A program made the position numbers and the translations under genes. From contig NZ_SMGE01000001.1 of assembly GCF_004339525.1 (NCBI RefSeq), positions 5,022,001-5,086,000 of the forward strand: DNA of 64,000 nt, in the 5' to 3' direction. The notes under the pieces were generated by a model. That model ran no database searches, was not told the origin of the DNA, and was given only the letters and a program-made list of their open reading frames with translations. This stretch comes from Flavobacterium sp. 90 (lineage in GTDB: Bacteria > Bacteroidota > Bacteroidia > Flavobacteriales > Flavobacteriaceae). This document shows, piece after piece, positions 9,596 to 18,073 of the stretch (positions within the stretch are counted from its first letter, which is position 1; every line of letters starts with the position of its first letter).

Positions 9596-10612
9596 ATGAA
9601 GCAAATTATTCAACAGATAAAAAATCTTGAATCTATAAATTCCTTCTCTAAACATGAGCAATTGGTTCAGGGAATAATTAATGCAATTGATGAAAAAGTA
9701 GTTACAAAAGGTGATTTACTTCCATCTGTCAATACTTTTATAAGCGAATTAGGTTTTGCCAGAGAAACTATTGCCAAAGCTTATAAAGAACTTGTACACA
9801 GAGGAATCATCGAATCAAAAAACCGATTGGGTTATTTTGTGGCAACAAATGATGTAAAACAAGAGCTAAAAGTGGCTTTATTGATCTTTGCATTTGATAT
9901 TTTTCAAGAGACTTTTTATGAAAATTTCAGAAAAGGTCTTGGGAAAAACGTTCAGTTAGATATCTTTTTTCACCATAATAATTTTGATACTTTCGAAAGT
10001 ATTGTTCAAAATATAAAAGGAAAATACGGTATGTTTGTTATTGCTCCGATTCCGAGTGTAAAAACGCCACCTGTTTTAAAATTATTGCCAACAAACAGAG
10101 TTTTGCTGGTAGATCGTTTTATAGAAACTGATGAAGATTATAATTATGTTGCACAAGAGTTTGGCGATTCGTCGTACAATGCTTTTGTGCAGCTAAAAGA
10201 TAAAATTAAGAAGTACGACGAAATCATTTTCTTCTTTAAACCATCGTCTGCAGAACCTGATGAGATTTTAAACTCGTTTAAAAGATTCATGAAGGATTAT
10301 GATATCAAAGGCGTGATAAAAGAAGAATATGTTTCAGGATCTCTTGAAAAAGGGAAAGTATATTTCACAATTCACAATCTTGAACTTTGGGAAATGCTGA
10401 AAGATTCTAAAGTAAAAGGTCTTAAGATTGGTAAAGACATTGGGTTTATTTCGCATAATGATGATATTGTAAAAGAGATCATTTTTGACGGAGTTACCAC
10501 ATTCTCTACAGATTTCGCTGAAATGGGAAAAAAAGCAGCAAATTTTGTTCTAAATCGTAAAAAAACTCAGGAGATTATTCCAACAGTTTTGGTTGACAGA
10601 AATTCGCTGTAA
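9596..10612 (+). CDS. GntR-type regulator with sugar-sensing domain
   Basis: Cytoplasmic 338-residue transcription factor. Residues 1-80 form a GntR winged helix (KGDLLPSVNTFISELG, RETIAKAYKELVHRGI). From about residue 90 onward the sequence resembles a periplasmic-binding-protein/LacI-type effector domain (GKDIGFISHNDD, DGVTTFSTDFAEMGKKA). Such GntR-LacI hybrids in Bacteroidota control sugar operons in response to a monosaccharide. It lies 66 bp after the GH36 gene and 3 bp before the symporter gene. A TATATTTG -7-like element at 9551-9558 might give it an extra promoter. It is the best local candidate to bind the 30-bp box at 3225 and 13184 (inference). Confidence 0.88.
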   Translation: MKQIIQQIKNLESINSFSKHEQLVQGIINAIDEKVVTKGDLLPSVNTFISELGFARETIAKAYKELVHRGIIESKNRLGYFVATNDVKQELKVALLIFAFDIFQETFYENFRKGLGKNVQLDIFFHHNNFDTFESIVQNIKGKYGMFVIAPIPSVKTPPVLKLLPTNRVLLVDRFIETDEDYNYVAQEFGDSSYNAFVQLKDKIKKYDEIIFFFKPSSAEPDEILNSFKRFMKDYDIKGVIKEEYVSGSLEKGKVYFTIHNLELWEMLKDSKVKGLKIGKDIGFISHNDDIVKEIIFDGVTTFSTDFAEMGKKAANFVLNRKKTQEIIPTVLVDRNSL

Positions 10613-10615
10613 TTT

Positions 10616-12208
10616 ATGAATGTTTGGTCAATCGTCAGTTTTATATTAGTTACAGGTCTTATTGCCCTGATTTCAGCAATAAAAACACGCAAAAAAAAGG
10701 TACAAACCACAAGCGGACTTTTTTTTGCAGATCACAACAATAACTTTTTCGTAGTAGGAGGAGCATTGTTGTTAAGCAATATAAGTGCGAATCAATTTAT
10801 AGGCGAAAACGAATCTATTTATACCAATAATATGAGCGTTATAGCGTGGGGCGTGAGTTCTGTGCTGGCAATGTTATTGGTTGCAGAATACTTTTTGCCT
10901 ATTTATTTTCGTACCGGAGCCATGACGATTCCGGATTATTTAGGAAAACGCTACGATCAATCTACCAAAAGATTGGTGTCGATTGTATTTTTATGCAGTT
11001 ATATTGTTAATCTACTTCCTGCAGTTTTATATGGCGGAGCAGTTGCCCTTACGGGAATGTTCAATTTCTTAGAACCTTTACACTTAACGTATTGGCAAAA
11101 TATCTGGATTATGGTTTGGGTAATCGGATTAACCGGTTGCGCTTATTCAGTTCTTGGTGGTTTGCGCGCAATATCGATAAGTGATACTATTTTGAGCATT
11201 GGATTATTGACTATTGGAATCGCTTTTCCTTATTTTGGATTCAAATTTCTTGGTCATGGAGATTGGTCTCAGGGTTTGCACATCATGCTTTCGCAGAATA
11301 AAGAGCATCTGAACGCTATTGGAAGTCCAACTGACGAAGTTCCGTTAAGTACTATTTTTACAGGAATGTTTATCATGAACCTGTATTATTGGGGAATGGA
11401 GCAGTTTATTGTTCAACAGGCGCTTTCGGCAAAAAGTCTTTCGCACAGTCAGAAAGGTATGGGATTGGCTTGTTTAGGAAAATTGTTATGTCCGTTTATC
11501 ATCAATATTCCCGGACTTATAGGTGTTCATTTGTATAAAAATCTGGAGAATACGACCGAAGTTTTTCCATTAGTAGTAAAAGATACGTTACCTACGCTTT
11601 TAATTGGTTTAACTGCTGCAGTAGTTTTAGGCGCTGCAATAAGTACTTTTAATGCAGGTTTAAATAGCAGCAGTACGCTCTTTGTTTTGAATCTCTACAA
11701 ACCTTGGTTAGAAAAAAGAAATAAGGAAATTACAGAGAAACATTTGGTTTATACAGGACGTAAATTCGAAATAATTGTTTCGGCTTTAGCCATGTTTTCG
11801 GCGCCATTTATTATGTTTAGCAAAGCTGGTTTTTATACGTATTTGCAACAGCTTGGAGGAATGTTTTGCGTGCCTATTTTTACCATTATTCTGGTTGGTT
11901 TTGTTTCGAAAAAAGTTCCGCCACAAGCTGCCAGAATCGGAATGGTGTTCTTTATTTTAAGTTATGTAATCTTTAATTATATTCTGGATATCAAACTTCA
12001 TTATTTGCATATGCTGGCGATACTATTTGTTTTAACTACAATATGTATGTTGTTCGTTTCCAGGTTTTATCCGAATTATAAATATATCGAAATCAAACTT
12101 GAATCTGTTGGATTAGCACCCTGGAAAAACCGTTATTGGTATTTTGGCGCGCTCTTAATTGGGATGATTAGTATTTTTGTTTTATTCTCAAAATGGGGGA
12201 TAGCGTAG
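10616..12208 (+). CDS. Sodium/sugar symporter (SSS family)
   Basis: Inner-membrane transporter of 530 residues with about 14 hydrophobic segments, of the sodium:solute symporter family (SglT-like). Recognisable features are the early LLLSNISANQFIGENE segment, the VLGGLRAISISDTILS region, and the conserved AAISTFNAGLNSSSTLF stretch around TM8 linked to sodium binding. The start lies 3 bp after the GntR gene, so the two are translationally close. It probably imports the monosaccharide, plausibly galactose, released by the upstream hydrolases. The exact sugar is not shown. Confidence 0.88.
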   Translation: MNVWSIVSFILVTGLIALISAIKTRKKKVQTTSGLFFADHNNNFFVVGGALLLSNISANQFIGENESIYTNNMSVIAWGVSSVLAMLLVAEYFLPIYFRTGAMTIPDYLGKRYDQSTKRLVSIVFLCSYIVNLLPAVLYGGAVALTGMFNFLEPLHLTYWQNIWIMVWVIGLTGCAYSVLGGLRAISISDTILSIGLLTIGIAFPYFGFKFLGHGDWSQGLHIMLSQNKEHLNAIGSPTDEVPLSTIFTGMFIMNLYYWGMEQFIVQQALSAKSLSHSQKGMGLACLGKLLCPFIINIPGLIGVHLYKNLENTTEVFPLVVKDTLPTLLIGLTAAVVLGAAISTFNAGLNSSSTLFVLNLYKPWLEKRNKEITEKHLVYTGRKFEIIVSALAMFSAPFIMFSKAGFYTYLQQLGGMFCVPIFTIILVGFVSKKVPPQAARIGMVFFILSYVIFNYILDIKLHYLHMLAILFVLTTICMLFVSRFYPNYKYIEIKLESVGLAPWKNRYWYFGALLIGMISIFVLFSKWGIA

Positions 12209-12300
12209 GAGGAAGGTTCAAAGGATTGGAGGTTCAAAGGGACAAAGGTTTTTTTTTGAGGGTCAAAGAGGCAAAGGTTCAAAGGGACAAAGGTTTTATT

Positions 12301-12330
12301 GTAGAGGCGCACAGCAGTGCGTCTTTTTTT
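12301..12330. repeat. GC-rich hairpin repeat with T tract
   Basis: GTAGAGGCGCACAGCAGTGC followed by GTCT and a T run; the arms AGGCGCAC and GTGCGTCT pair. It could act as a terminator for the symporter operon. Confidence 0.8.
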
Positions 12331-12452
12331 ATTTTTTGTTCTTATGAAACGTGTTTGAATAAAATTCCGGAGGAATGATTTATATTGTAGCAACGTCCTG
12401 AAGCTTCGGGATTAATCCGTTGTAGGGTAATTGCAAATGATATAGATTGTAA

Positions 12453-12484
12453 CGTAGAGGCGCACAGCAGTGCGTCTTTTTTTG
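12453..12484. repeat. GC-rich hairpin repeat with T tract
   Basis: Second copy of the hairpin at 12301, identical through the stem and followed by a T run. Confidence 0.8.
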
Positions 12485-12506
12485 CGTCTTTTTTTATGTT
12501 CAATAG

Positions 12507-12539
12507 AGACCTAACAGGTTTTTAAAACCTGTTAGGTCT
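12507..12539. repeat. Perfect palindrome, AGACCTAACAGG family
   Basis: Arms AGACCTAACAGG and CCTGTTAGGTCT around a TTTTTAAAA centre. Further copies are at 21037, 23513 and 53026, always between genes. Confidence 0.9.
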
Positions 12540-12577
12540 AACAACCATAAAATCTAGAAAGAAGACAAAGATTATAA

Positions 12578-12604
12578 CGTAGAGGCGCACAGCAGTGCGT
12601 CTCC
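12578..12604. repeat. GC-rich hairpin repeat
   Basis: Third nearby copy of the AGGCGCAC/GTGCGTCT hairpin. Here it is followed by CTCCGTATAGG instead of a T run, as in the inverted copy at 1915. Confidence 0.8.
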
Positions 12605-12642
12605 GTATAGGTCAAAAAAACAAAAACAAAGAACCAAAAGTA

Positions 12643-12800
12643 TGTGCCTTTAGGTACTACAGATCGGTAGAAAATATCAATTACGAATAGATTTAACGTG
12701 CCGTAGGTACGCAACAAAACGTTAATCATGCGTACCTACGGCACGCCAACGAATTTTACGCCAATTTTTTTTCTACCGACCTTTAGTGCCTGATGGCACT
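12643..12800. repeat. Solo nested palindromic repeat (copy B)
   Basis: Outer arms TGTGCCTTTAGGTACTA and TTTAGTGCCTGATGGCAC enclose the inner hairpin with arms CGTGCCGTAGGTACG and CGTACCTACGGCACG. The inner part is nearly identical to copy A at 1713-1870 and related to the array at 38440-39271. Confidence 0.88.
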
Positions 12801-13156
12801 TTTTTTTAAAAAAAAATCTACTTGATTTAAATGGTTAAAACATATATCAATGTGTCTTTTTTACACAAATAAAATCAGGATTTTACGAGGATTATTAGTA
12901 ATGGTTGGACTAATAATTTCATGAATTAATACTGCTTTTTTTCCCTTATTTCGAATTGTTTCTAAATATGTCTTTTACTTTAGAAATCGTATGAAAGTGG
13001 TTATTTTCTTTGTTTAAAGGATGAAACCCATAAGTTTTTGTCTGAGATTTCTTTATTTTAAACTTGATTTTTTTTCTTTATTCTTTTTAAACATTGTTAT
13101 TTATACAAATGCCGAAAAAAATCCTGTAAAAAAATAACAAATTCTTAAAACATAAA

Positions 13157-13213
13157 TTTGGATGTTATAAAAATATTTGTATGTTTGTATTGTTGTAGTA
13201 TAGTATAGTATAA
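13157..13213 (+). promoter_or_regulatory. susC promoter plus shared 30-bp box
   Basis: TTTG at 13157-13160, 19 bp spacing, then TATGTTTG at 13180-13187 matches the Bacteroidota TTTG / TAnnTTTG promoter. From 13184 to 13213 the sequence matches 3225-3254 at 28 of 30 bases. Its later part is a GTATA direct repeat (GTAGTATAGTATAGTATAA) that would cover the transcription start. This implies joint control of the two halves of the locus. Confidence 0.72.
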
Positions 13214-13295
13214 GTCAATTCGTTTTCTGATATTTTAAATGCTCAATATAAAAAAAAACTAACTCAATATTTTATTAACTAAAAACCAAATCATT

Positions 13296-16200
13296 ATGAG
13301 AATTGCAATAAGATACTTATGCTTCTTAGTAGTTATGATGTCCGCCGGTACACTTTATTCCCAAACCATCACCGGTAAAGTTACAGATAATGAAAATTTA
13401 CCATTGCCGGGTGCTACAGTTATAGTAAAAGGTACACAAACTTCTACAGTAACTGACATTGACGGAAGTTACAAATTAACGAATGTTAAAACCGGATCAA
13501 CTTTAGAATTTAGTTTCATCGGATTTACTCCACTAAGCATTTCTGCTACTAGCTCAGTTGTAAATGCATCTTTAAAACCAAGCTCTCAAGAATTAAATGA
13601 AGTTATAATAGTTGGAGCTGTAATGAAAAAAGGCGATCTATCGGGTGCTGTAAGTAGCGTTTCGGGTGATAAGCTTAGAGAGGTTCCTACGCCAAATGTG
13701 GTGCAAGCGTTACAAGGGCGCGCTTCAGGTGTATATGTACAACAAAGCGCTGTACCTGGTCAATCAGGTTCGATAAGAATTAGGGGAAATAATTCTCTAA
13801 ACTTTGGCGGTAACCCAATATTTGTAATAGATGGATTGGTTACTGATAGTAATTTTGAAAACATTAACCCTGACGATATTGCGAGTATGGAAGTTCTTAA
13901 AGATGCTTCTGCTACTGCATTATATGGTTCAAGAGCTGCTAATGGAGTAATCGTAATTACGACAAAAAAAGGTTCAAGATCAGGAGAAGCAAAAATACAA
14001 TATGATACATGGACAGGTGTTTCTGAATTTGCAAGAACTATCCCTTTAATGAATGGTCAACAATTATTTGATTTAAGGGTTGATGCTTATGCAAATCGCT
14101 ATATGGATGAACATCCTGGCGCTGATCGTGCTGCTTATGTTAATCAAATTAAGTCAGATGGTTCGACTGTTTTTGCGCCTTATGAATTAGAATCTTACAG
14201 AACGGGAAAAAGTTACAATTGGCTAGATCAGGTAACACGTTCAGGTTTTCAAACGAATCATAATTTAAGTTTTAGCGGAGGAGGAGAAAAGGGGACTTAT
14301 TTTGTAAGTTTTAATTATGTTAATCAAGAAGGACTTCTTAAAAACTCTGATTTTAAAAGATATAACGGAAAAATCAACCTTACGCAGGATTTAAAATCAT
14401 GGCTGCAGTTTGGTACTAATACTACTTTTTCAAGAAGCAAGAGCGATTATCAGGAAGGTAGTGCCTTTGGCGTGGCATTGGGAGCAAATCCATTATTGCC
14501 TATAGATTCTAAGGCTACTTATCTTAGATATGGTGAAGTATTTGACCAGAATCTTTATAACCCAATAAAAAGTCTTGATATCATAAATTCAAGCACGCGT
14601 AACAGACTTACAAGTAGTAATTTTTTAAGTGCAAAACCATTAAAAGGACTTGATATCAGAACTACTTTGTCTGTGGATATTGCAGATCAGGCAAATTTTG
14701 ATTACATACCAAGTTACACAGGACAGTCGCTTAGAAATTCTATGAATGGAGAAGCTCATCATTATAGATATTCACAATTCAATTATCAGTGGGATAATAC
14801 CGTAAGTTATAGTAAAGTTTTTGCTGCAAAGCATGACGTAAGTGTTATGGGAGGATTTTCTGTAATGAGTAATTCAGGTAACAGTACTGATGTAAGAGCT
14901 CGCGGATTTGTTAGTGATGATTTGACCTACATGGCATTATCAGGTGCGTATCAAAAGGATAATGCACAGTTAAGCTCGAATTTTACAGATTATTCAAACC
15001 AGTCGTATTTCGCAAGAGCGAACTATACTTATGATGGTAAATACAATATTACCGGTACAGTAAGAAGAGATGGTTCTTCTAAATTTGGTCCTAATAACAA
15101 ATGGGGAACCTTTCCTTCGATAGCGGGAAGCTGGGATGTTGCCAAAGAAAATTTCCTTTCAGGATTTGAAAAATTAAACCAGCTTAAATTTCGTGTAGGA
15201 TATGGTATGGTTGGTAATCAAAATGTAGATGCTTACAGGTATTTTGCCTTATATAATGCACAAGTAAGTAATAATTCAGGGACTTATGTGTCTGATAATT
15301 ATATTGATAACTTTGATTTAAGATGGGAAAAACAAAAACAATTTAATGTTGGATTAGATGCTGGTTTCTTTAAAAACAGGCTGACTGCAAGTGCTAATTA
15401 TTTTCATATAAATAATGATGATCTTTTAATGTTGCGTAACATGCCGGTTTCATCAGGATATAAATATAAGCTGGATAATATTGGTGCTACAACTAATAAA
15501 GGTATAGAATTAGAACTTAGCGGTGACATTATTAAAAACAAAGACTTTAAATGGAATGTTTCTGCCAACATATCATCGGCAAAAAATAAGGTTACAAAAC
15601 TTTATGGAGACGCTACAGAGATATACAATTTAGGTGGTTACAGTAACAATGAGATTCAACGTACCGGAAACTTTTTCTTAGGTCAATCAGTAAACACAGT
15701 TTATGTTTTTGAGTATGATGGTATAGCACAGACTGGAGAAAACCTTAGTGGAGTAAATTATGGAAGTAGAACTGTTCAGGCTGGAGATATTAAAATTAAA
15801 GATCGTAATGGCGATGGTGTAATAAATGATAAAGACAGATATGTAGTTGGCGATTTGAATCCTGATTATTATGGAGGTTTTTCTACAGATCTTAATTACA
15901 AAGGTTTTGCATTAAATGCAGTGTTTTCATATTCAATAGGAGGTAAGCGACCAAGTTCTACTTACGAAAGCTATATGAATTCAGGAGGAATGAGTGCAGC
16001 ACATACAGATCTTTTGGATCGTTGGACTCCTACCAATACCAATACAGATGTTCCAAGAGCTTATTATGGAGGTGGAAGATATTCTTTAGGCGAGACAGAT
16101 AAGGCAATACAAGATGCTTCATTCCTTAGGTTAAATGCACTTACATTATCGTATACATTACAAGACAAAGTTGCAGAAAGTGTTTTTCTTAAAAATGTAC

Positions 16201-16322
16201 GTTTTTATGTAACGGGATCTAATCTGTTTATTGTAACTAAATACAAAGGGTATGATCCTGAGGGAGGAGATTCTTATCCTATATCCAGAATGATAGTTAT
16301 GGGATTAAATGTATCTCTTTAA
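13296..16322 (+). CDS. SusC-like TonB-dependent outer-membrane transporter
   Basis: Outer-membrane receptor/transporter of 1008 residues that would import oligosaccharides bound by the adjacent SusD lipoprotein, energised by TonB. A signal peptide (about 1-22) is followed by a carboxypeptidase-regulatory-like domain (ITGKVTDNENLPLPGATV), then a plug with the SusC/RagA signature region (GRASGVYVQQ, IRIRGNNSLN, PIFVIDGLV, VLKDASATALYGSRAANGVI) and a long beta barrel. No STN signalling domain is present, which fits control by a soluble regulator. The stop at 16320-16322 is 25 bp before the susD start. It begins the second half of the locus. Confidence 0.95.
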   Translation: MRIAIRYLCFLVVMMSAGTLYSQTITGKVTDNENLPLPGATVIVKGTQTSTVTDIDGSYKLTNVKTGSTLEFSFIGFTPLSISATSSVVNASLKPSSQELNEVIIVGAVMKKGDLSGAVSSVSGDKLREVPTPNVVQALQGRASGVYVQQSAVPGQSGSIRIRGNNSLNFGGNPIFVIDGLVTDSNFENINPDDIASMEVLKDASATALYGSRAANGVIVITTKKGSRSGEAKIQYDTWTGVSEFARTIPLMNGQQLFDLRVDAYANRYMDEHPGADRAAYVNQIKSDGSTVFAPYELESYRTGKSYNWLDQVTRSGFQTNHNLSFSGGGEKGTYFVSFNYVNQEGLLKNSDFKRYNGKINLTQDLKSWLQFGTNTTFSRSKSDYQEGSAFGVALGANPLLPIDSKATYLRYGEVFDQNLYNPIKSLDIINSSTRNRLTSSNFLSAKPLKGLDIRTTLSVDIADQANFDYIPSYTGQSLRNSMNGEAHHYRYSQFNYQWDNTVSYSKVFAAKHDVSVMGGFSVMSNSGNSTDVRARGFVSDDLTYMALSGAYQKDNAQLSSNFTDYSNQSYFARANYTYDGKYNITGTVRRDGSSKFGPNNKWGTFPSIAGSWDVAKENFLSGFEKLNQLKFRVGYGMVGNQNVDAYRYFALYNAQVSNNSGTYVSDNYIDNFDLRWEKQKQFNVGLDAGFFKNRLTASANYFHINNDDLLMLRNMPVSSGYKYKLDNIGATTNKGIELELSGDIIKNKDFKWNVSANISSAKNKVTKLYGDATEIYNLGGYSNNEIQRTGNFFLGQSVNTVYVFEYDGIAQTGENLSGVNYGSRTVQAGDIKIKDRNGDGVINDKDRYVVGDLNPDYYGGFSTDLNYKGFALNAVFSYSIGGKRPSSTYESYMNSGGMSAAHTDLLDRWTPTNTNTDVPRAYYGGGRYSLGETDKAIQDASFLRLNALTLSYTLQDKVAESVFLKNVRFYVTGSNLFIVTKYKGYDPEGGDSYPISRMIVMGLNVSL

Positions 16323-16347
16323 TCAAATTAATTTAAAAAATTATTTT

Positions 16348-17880
16348 ATGAAAGCAAAAATTATAGCCTTTATGGCCTTAGCAATATTATCAGCTTCCTG
16401 TTCTTCAGATTTTTTGGATGAAGAGCCTAAAAGTTCACTTACTGCTGCTCAGGCATATGGCAGTTTAGGTAAAATAGAGCCTGTTCTCTTGGGAGCTATA
16501 ACGAATTGGAGGAATATGCAAAAAGACCGTGCTGGACTTTATAGTTCTCTTGGTACAGATGAAGCACAGCAAGGAGCTTTGCAGGTAACCGGAGATGCAA
16601 ATCAGGCAGGACTTGACTTATACAATGGTTTTCTAAGTCAGGAGAATCAGGCAATTGGGCAATTGTGGAATGACAGATGGCCAGTAATTGAAGTAGCCGC
16701 ACAAACTATTAGAGCATTAGGAACCAATACCGAAGACGATAGTGCAAAACGTGATCTTTTAATGGGAGAAGCTAGTTTTTTGAGAGCAACATTAATGTTT
16801 GAACTTACACAATATTGGGGAGAAATACCTATTAATGATAAAGCAAAAACAGCAGAATTTGGTTTAAAACGTCAACCTCTTCCTTTGGTTTATTCCTATA
16901 TAGTTGCCGATTTAGAAAGAGCAATTCAAAAACTTCCTGTAACACAAAGCAATCCTGCATTTCCTGCAAAAGGTGTAGCTCAGGCACTTTTAGGAAAAGT
17001 ATATCTATACGCTCCTGAAGCGTCAGGATATCGTGATTATGCAAAAGGAAAACAATGGTTTGAAGAAGTTATTAAATCTGGAAAGTACAGTTTATTGCCT
17101 AATTATGCAGATGTTTTTAGTCCGGATCATGCTAATTCTTCAGAATCTTTATACGAATGGCAGTATACTAATAACTGGCCTGATAATAACCAGATCCAAT
17201 GGCAGACAGGTTCAAGAGTTTTGGCAAATATAGATCAGTATGCTTATTTTGGCGGTTATGATCTGATACTTCCTACTCAATATTGTTATAAAGATAAAAC
17301 GGATGGCGGAATATGGGAACCAGGCGATGTGCGTAAAGATGCGAGTATTCGTTATGATTTTACATATAAGGGAGTTACACCAACACTTCCTGCTGGTTTT
17401 GGAGGTGATGAATTGGATCCACACATTAAAAAATTTGAAGATATTCGTGTACAGGGAAAGCAATCGTTCTGGAATTCAGGAAAAAACAAACCATACATTC
17501 GTTATTCAGATGTATTACTTAACTACGCAGAATGCTTAAACGAATTAGGAAACACGGCAGAAGCTGAAGGATATGTAAATCAGGTTCGTACAAGAGCTTT
17601 TGGAGGTACATTACCAGCAGCAATGAAGTGGAGCGGACTTTCTCAAACTCAGTTTAGAGACCAAATTCTTGATGAACGTATGCGTGAATTGGCTTTTGAA
17701 GGCTGGAGAAGAATGGATCTTAATCGCACAGGAAAATTGGTAGAATTAGTAAAGGCTCGCAACAAATGGGCAAAACAAAACGGTACAATTGCTGCCTTTC
17801 ATAGCCTTTATCCTATTCCTATCGGAGAGATTAAGCTAAATGATGAGATTGGTCCGGAAAATCAAAATCCAGGATATTAA
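16348..17880 (+). CDS. SusD-like surface glycan-binding lipoprotein
   Basis: Outer-membrane lipoprotein of 510 residues that would cap the neighbouring SusC and bind the glycan. The ATG at 16348 is preferred because it gives a lipoprotein signal (MKAKIIAFMALAIL then SASC). The residues after the Cys, SSDFLDEE, resemble the Ser/acidic lipoprotein surface-export signal of Flavobacteriia. Helical SusD features include the SFLRATLMFELTQYWGEIP stretch and the C-terminal ILDERMRELAFEGWRRMDL segment typical of RagB/SusD proteins. It is followed by hairpins that may end the susCD transcript. Confidence 0.94.
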   Translation: MKAKIIAFMALAILSASCSSDFLDEEPKSSLTAAQAYGSLGKIEPVLLGAITNWRNMQKDRAGLYSSLGTDEAQQGALQVTGDANQAGLDLYNGFLSQENQAIGQLWNDRWPVIEVAAQTIRALGTNTEDDSAKRDLLMGEASFLRATLMFELTQYWGEIPINDKAKTAEFGLKRQPLPLVYSYIVADLERAIQKLPVTQSNPAFPAKGVAQALLGKVYLYAPEASGYRDYAKGKQWFEEVIKSGKYSLLPNYADVFSPDHANSSESLYEWQYTNNWPDNNQIQWQTGSRVLANIDQYAYFGGYDLILPTQYCYKDKTDGGIWEPGDVRKDASIRYDFTYKGVTPTLPAGFGGDELDPHIKKFEDIRVQGKQSFWNSGKNKPYIRYSDVLLNYAECLNELGNTAEAEGYVNQVRTRAFGGTLPAAMKWSGLSQTQFRDQILDERMRELAFEGWRRMDLNRTGKLVELVKARNKWAKQNGTIAAFHSLYPIPIGEIKLNDEIGPENQNPGY

Positions 17881-17953
17881 TATCCGTAAAAATAGTTTTA
17901 ATGTAATTTTTTTTTTGGTCACGTGATTTTTGGTTGATCACGGTTTGATTAGT

Positions 17954-18038
17954 AATGCCATTTTGGATTTAGGTAATAACAGTACAAGTGAGTTTTCTGT
18001 TAGAAAAAACTTATTCCAAAATGGCATTCTTATTTTTT
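17954..18038 (+). terminator. Long inverted repeat with T tract after susD
   Basis: AATGCCATTTTGGA at 17954-17967 pairs perfectly with TCCAAAATGGCATT at 18015-18028, followed by CTTATTTTTT. A smaller hairpin (CGTGAT 17922-17927 / ATCACG 17937-17942) precedes it. The 47-base loop is long, so it may be a partial terminator separating susCD from the hydrolase genes. Confidence 0.5.
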
Positions 18039-18073
18039 AATGTTTACGATCTGTAAACCAATTAAGCAACAAC

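Larger units (their letters stand above)
12209..13150. other. Repeat-rich intergenic region before susC
   Basis: No gene is seen. In order it contains remnants of a CAAAGGGACAAAGG phrase family (12215-12295, related to 61705-61740), three copies of a GC-rich hairpin, a perfect AGACCTAACAGG palindrome, and a full nested palindrome (copy B). The stretch 12810-13150 is plain AT-rich DNA leading to the susC promoter. The block physically separates the regulator/transporter operon from susC. Confidence 0.75.

Noticed and set aside
12193..12378. Short open frame after the symporter gene
   Set aside because: It is made of CAAAGG phrases and the GC-rich hairpin repeat; no protein-like composition and a much better explanation as repeats.
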